Assembly (NCBI GenBank): GCA_016296675.1
Contig: JAEDIV010000016.1
Location: 1-25,355, forward strand
Source of the DNA: Clostridia bacterium
Lineage (GTDB): Bacteria > Bacillota > Clostridia > Christensenellales > Aristaeellaceae
Direction of reading: 5' to 3'
Length of the DNA: 25,355 bases
Positions 22,754-25,355 of this stretch are shown here, one piece after another; the first letter of the stretch is position 1, and every line of letters starts with the position of its first letter. Made by a program: the position numbers and the translations under genes. Under the pieces are notes generated by a model that ran no database searches, had not been told where the DNA came from, and saw only the letters and a list, made by a program, of their open reading frames with translations.

Positions 22754-24748
22754 ATGTACATAAGCGATTTAAAAGGCGTAGGCGAAAAGCGTCTTGAGAC
22801 ACTTCATCAGTCGGGCATATTCACTGTGCGCGACTTGCTCATGCATTTCCCGAGCGGTTACCGCGACCTTACGCGCATAACGCCGCTTTCAGATGTACGC
22901 GCTGGGCAAATATGCGCGATCAAGGCGACCGTCGCCTCCCCCGCCACGCAGGCATGGGCCAAGGGGCTCTCTGTCACCCGCTGCCTTCTGTCCGACGGCA
23001 CGGGCGAAATCACCGCCGTATGGTACAATCAGCCGTGGATGAAGGGAAATCTCTCCGTCGGAAGACAGCTCCTTTTATACGGACGCGCCGAAATGAAGGG
23101 CAAAAAGATGCAGCTTTCCTCCCCCGCCATTGAAAGCGAGAACGGTATCCAAAGCGTATACAGGCCCATCGGAAACATTCCGCCAAAGACGCTTAAAAGC
23201 CTGATGGAAAAAGCGCTGTCATCCGTGCGCGGCACGTGGAAGGAAACGCTGCCCGCCGAAATCATTGACCGTTTTTCCCTGATGAGCGCGGAAGATACGC
23301 TGTTTTCCATCCATCAGCCGCACAATACGCACGCCCTTCAAGCCGCGCTTTACAGAAATTCATTTGAAAATCTGCTTCATTTCCAGATTGCCGCGGGACT
23401 TATGCGAACCACCGGAAGGCAGGGCATTTCCATAGACGCGCCTTCTCCCGACGGTTTTTGGAATACGCTCCCCTTTCCGCCCACCAACGCGCAAAGGCGC
23501 GTGCTGTCGGAAATTGCCTCGGATCTGCGCTCGCCCTCCGCAATGGCGCGCCTCGTTCAGGGCGATGTCGGCTGCGGAAAAACCGCCGTGGCCTTCGGCG
23601 CAATGTATCTTTCGGCAAAGACAGGCTATCAGTGCGCCATGATGGCGCCGACCGAGGTCCTCGCCCAGCAGCACTACGAAAGCGCCAAAGCCGCGCTCGA
23701 GCCGCTCGGCATCCCCTGCGGCCTTTTAACCGGCAGCATGACCAAAAAAGAGCATCTGATTGCAAAAGAAAACATCGCCTCCGGCGCATGGCAGGCGGTG
23801 TTCGGAACGCATGCGCTCATCACTGAAGACGTCGCCTACCGCGCGCTCGGGCTCGTCATCACGGACGAACAGCACCGCTTCGGCGTTCGCCAGAGAACCA
23901 TGCTGAGCGAAAAAGGACAGGGCGCAAACGTGCTGGTCATGAGCGCAACGCCCATTCCCAGAACGCTGTCTTTGATTCTGTACGGCGATCTCGACATTTC
24001 CGTCATCGACGAGATGCCCGCCGGCAGAAAACCCGTCAAAACGCGCATTGTTCCGGAATCGAAGCGCGACGGCATGTACGGCTTTATCCGAAACGAAGTA
24101 AAATCCGGCCGCCAGGTGTATTTTGTCTGTCCGCTGGTGGAAGAATCCGAAGCGATTGAAGCGGTCAGCGCAGAAGAACTCTATGAACATCTGAAAAACG
24201 ATGTGTTCCCGGATCTTTCTGTATGCCTCGTTCACGGAAAAATGAAGCCGAAGGACAAGGATCTGGAAATTGAAAACTTCAGGAGCGGGAAAACGGATAT
24301 CATGGTCTCGACCACCGTCATTGAAGTCGGCGTAAACGTTCCAAACGCCACCGTCATGGTCATCGAAAACGCCGAACGATTCGGCCTTGCTCAGCTGCAT
24401 CAGCTGCGCGGCCGCGTCGGGCGCGGCGCAATGGAGTCATGGTGTTTTATGATGTCGGACATGAACGAACGGCTTCGAACCATGTGCGAAACAAACGACG
24501 GCTTTGTTATCGCGCAAAAGGATATGGAATTGCGAGGCCCCGGCGAAATCTTCGGAACAAGGCAGTCCGGATCCGTGATCAGCGATCTTTTTAATGAAAG
24601 CACCGATGCAGGCACGCTTCAGGTCACACACGAACTGGCGCGGGAAATCTTAAGACGCGATGAAAGCGATGAAACCCGAAAAACCCTCGTCTCTTCGGCT
24701 CAACAATGGCTCAAGGAAAAAGGCCAGGTGGTCATGAGCGCAAACTGA
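22754..24748 (+). CDS. recG: ATP-dependent DNA helicase RecG
   Basis: The 664-residue helicase moves branched DNA at stalled forks and Holliday junctions. The N-terminal wedge domain opens MYISDLKGVGEKRLETLHQS. OB-fold-like strands follow (about 50-120). Helicase motifs are GDVGCGKT (Walker A, 270-277), MAPTEVLAQQH, DEQHRFG (371-377), MSATPIPRTL, VCLVHGKMKPKDKD, VSTTVIEVGVNVPNA, QLRGRVGRG and the RecG-specific DMELRGPGEIFGTRQSG. The ATG at 22754 matches the family start; AAGGAAGG lies about 12 nt upstream. The frame is open to 22649 but that part overlaps the hairpin. Length is close to the usual ~680. Confidence 0.98.
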   Translation: MYISDLKGVGEKRLETLHQSGIFTVRDLLMHFPSGYRDLTRITPLSDVRAGQICAIKATVASPATQAWAKGLSVTRCLLSDGTGEITAVWYNQPWMKGNLSVGRQLLLYGRAEMKGKKMQLSSPAIESENGIQSVYRPIGNIPPKTLKSLMEKALSSVRGTWKETLPAEIIDRFSLMSAEDTLFSIHQPHNTHALQAALYRNSFENLLHFQIAAGLMRTTGRQGISIDAPSPDGFWNTLPFPPTNAQRRVLSEIASDLRSPSAMARLVQGDVGCGKTAVAFGAMYLSAKTGYQCAMMAPTEVLAQQHYESAKAALEPLGIPCGLLTGSMTKKEHLIAKENIASGAWQAVFGTHALITEDVAYRALGLVITDEQHRFGVRQRTMLSEKGQGANVLVMSATPIPRTLSLILYGDLDISVIDEMPAGRKPVKTRIVPESKRDGMYGFIRNEVKSGRQVYFVCPLVEESEAIEAVSAEELYEHLKNDVFPDLSVCLVHGKMKPKDKDLEIENFRSGKTDIMVSTTVIEVGVNVPNATVMVIENAERFGLAQLHQLRGRVGRGAMESWCFMMSDMNERLRTMCETNDGFVIAQKDMELRGPGEIFGTRQSGSVISDLFNESTDAGTLQVTHELAREILRRDESDETRKTLVSSAQQWLKEKGQVVMSAN

Positions 24749-24819
24749 TTGATTTTACCAGTCATAAAAACTCTCCCGCGAGAAACAATACGTTCAGACT
24801 GAAACGGGAGGTGAACGGG

Positions 24820-25035
24820 ATGCACGACAATATTCCCGAAAAAAAGCAAAAGGAAGGCGAATGGCTTTCGCGCCTTAAGCAGGAAACGGCAAAGGAATTG
24901 GGCATCAGCCTCAACCCTGCGCCCGGCGAAAAAATTTCCGCCCGCGATGCCGGCAAAGTCGGCGGAAATATGGTTCGCAAAATGATTCGGGACTATGCAG
25001 GAAGCCATTCGCCTTCATCGGATTCGGTCAAATGA
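24820..25035 (+). CDS. Small acid-soluble spore protein, alpha/beta type
   Basis: The 71-residue protein coats DNA in the spore core and is cut by the GPR protease at germination. It has both conserved regions: LKQETAKELGISLN, holding the ExAxE-L-G cleavage site, and GEKISARDAGKVGGNMVRKM with the DNA-contacting second helix. An N-terminal charged part (HDNIPEKKQKEGEW) and a Ser-rich tail (GSHSPSSDSVK) are unlike the classical family. GGGAGGTGA lies before the ATG at 24820. It follows recG by 71 bp. No clear sigma-G promoter could be placed. Confidence 0.92.
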   Translation: MHDNIPEKKQKEGEWLSRLKQETAKELGISLNPAPGEKISARDAGKVGGNMVRKMIRDYAGSHSPSSDSVK

Positions 25036-25056
25036 TCGTAAGGAGTGTGTTTGACT

Positions 25057-25263
25057 ATGTCCAGCCGTAATTCCAACCGAATCAACGTACCCGAAGCCCG
25101 CAAGGCTATGAGCAACATGAAGCAGGAAGTCGCAAACGAACTCGGCATCACCTTAAACGAAGGCTACAACGGCAACATCTCCGCCAAGGACGCCGGCTAT
25201 ATCGGCGGCACCATGGTCAAGAAGATGATCGAGGCTCAGGAAAAATCCATGAGCGGCAAGTAA
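25057..25263 (+). CDS. Small acid-soluble spore protein, alpha/beta type (second copy)
   Basis: The 68-residue protein has the N-terminal NRINVPEARKAMSNMKQEVA, the GPR site EVANE-LG, and NGNISAKDAGYIGGTMVKKM. It is closer to the classical SASP layout than its neighbour. The ATG at 25057 follows AAGGAG; the in-frame ATG at 25045 overlaps that site. It begins 21 bp after the first SASP gene, so both probably form one sporulation transcript. Confidence 0.93.
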   Translation: MSSRNSNRINVPEARKAMSNMKQEVANELGITLNEGYNGNISAKDAGYIGGTMVKKMIEAQEKSMSGK

Positions 25264-25273
25264 AAACGTCAAA

Positions 25274-25327
25274 GAACCTCTGCATATGCAGAGGTTCAAA
25301 CCATCAAAAAAGTACCTTTTTTGATGG
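25274..25327. repeat. Two perfect palindromes after the SASP genes
   Basis: GAACCTCTGCATATGCAGAGGTTC (24 bp; arms GAACCTCTGCAT and ATGCAGAGGTTC, 25274-25297) and CCATCAAAAAAG-TAC-CTTTTTTGATGG (25301-25327) stand 3 bp apart. Neither is followed by a normal T-run on the plus strand; the first has T-rich sequence beyond it on the minus strand. They are probably terminators at the end of this unit. Confidence 0.55.
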
Positions 25328-25355
25328 GAAGGCCGATCGCCTGAAATCCTGCGGG

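Noticed and set aside
24749..24819. Sigma-G promoter before the SASP pair
   Set aside because: CATAAAA near 24764 resembles a -10, but no matching -35 lies at the required distance.

Overview
The window (25,355 bp) looks like the chromosome of an anaerobic, endospore-forming member of the Bacillota, most likely class Clostridia. Two small acid-soluble spore proteins follow recG at the right end. The Asp23-like, FakA-like and RecG genes stand in the order usual for this phylum. Nearly all genes carry AGGAGG-type ribosome binding sites, and housekeeping promoters fit sigma-A hexamers with 17-bp spacers. Genus cannot be told from the sequence. No CRISPR array, insertion sequence, phage module, rRNA operon or replication origin was seen.

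Left region (1-8,580). A partial old-yellow-enzyme flavin oxidoreductase is divergent from an amidohydrolase-2 family hydrolase. Behind the hydrolase lies a clearly broken uroporphyrinogen-decarboxylase-like gene. A minus-strand block follows: two small, mutually similar membrane proteins, a charged helical protein, and a tight response regulator / histidine kinase / eight-helix membrane protein operon. Next is a small XRE-family regulator, divergent from an AT-rich island of three short envelope genes (lipoprotein, two-helix membrane protein, secreted protein). A promoter with three ACGC/GCGT dyads lies between them, which makes a self-contained regulated island. A ribbon-helix-helix-like gene remnant and a structured non-coding stretch close the island.

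Middle (8,580-14,600). Tandem initiator and elongator tRNA-Met genes share one consensus promoter. A membrane protein and a GH38 alpha-mannosidase form a plus-strand pair. A three-armed terminator separates them from recR and its ybaB/ebfC partner on the minus strand. A DUF1294 membrane protein and an intact uroporphyrinogen-decarboxylase-family enzyme complete the minus-strand set.

Right (14,700-25,355). A tightly spaced plus-strand run encodes a HAD phosphatase, a PAP2 phosphatase, and the permease and ATPase of a Wzm/Wzt-type polysaccharide exporter. It is followed by a convergent oligoendopeptidase F with a perfect consensus promoter. The last run is an Asp23-like protein (with a hairpin-rich leader), a FakA/YloV-type fatty acid kinase, RecG, and two tandem alpha/beta-type SASPs.

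The least explained parts are the XRE-controlled small-envelope-protein island, the two-component system paired with an uncharacterised eight-helix membrane protein, and the exporter operon without local glycosyltransferases. All calls come from reading the sequence; no database search was run.
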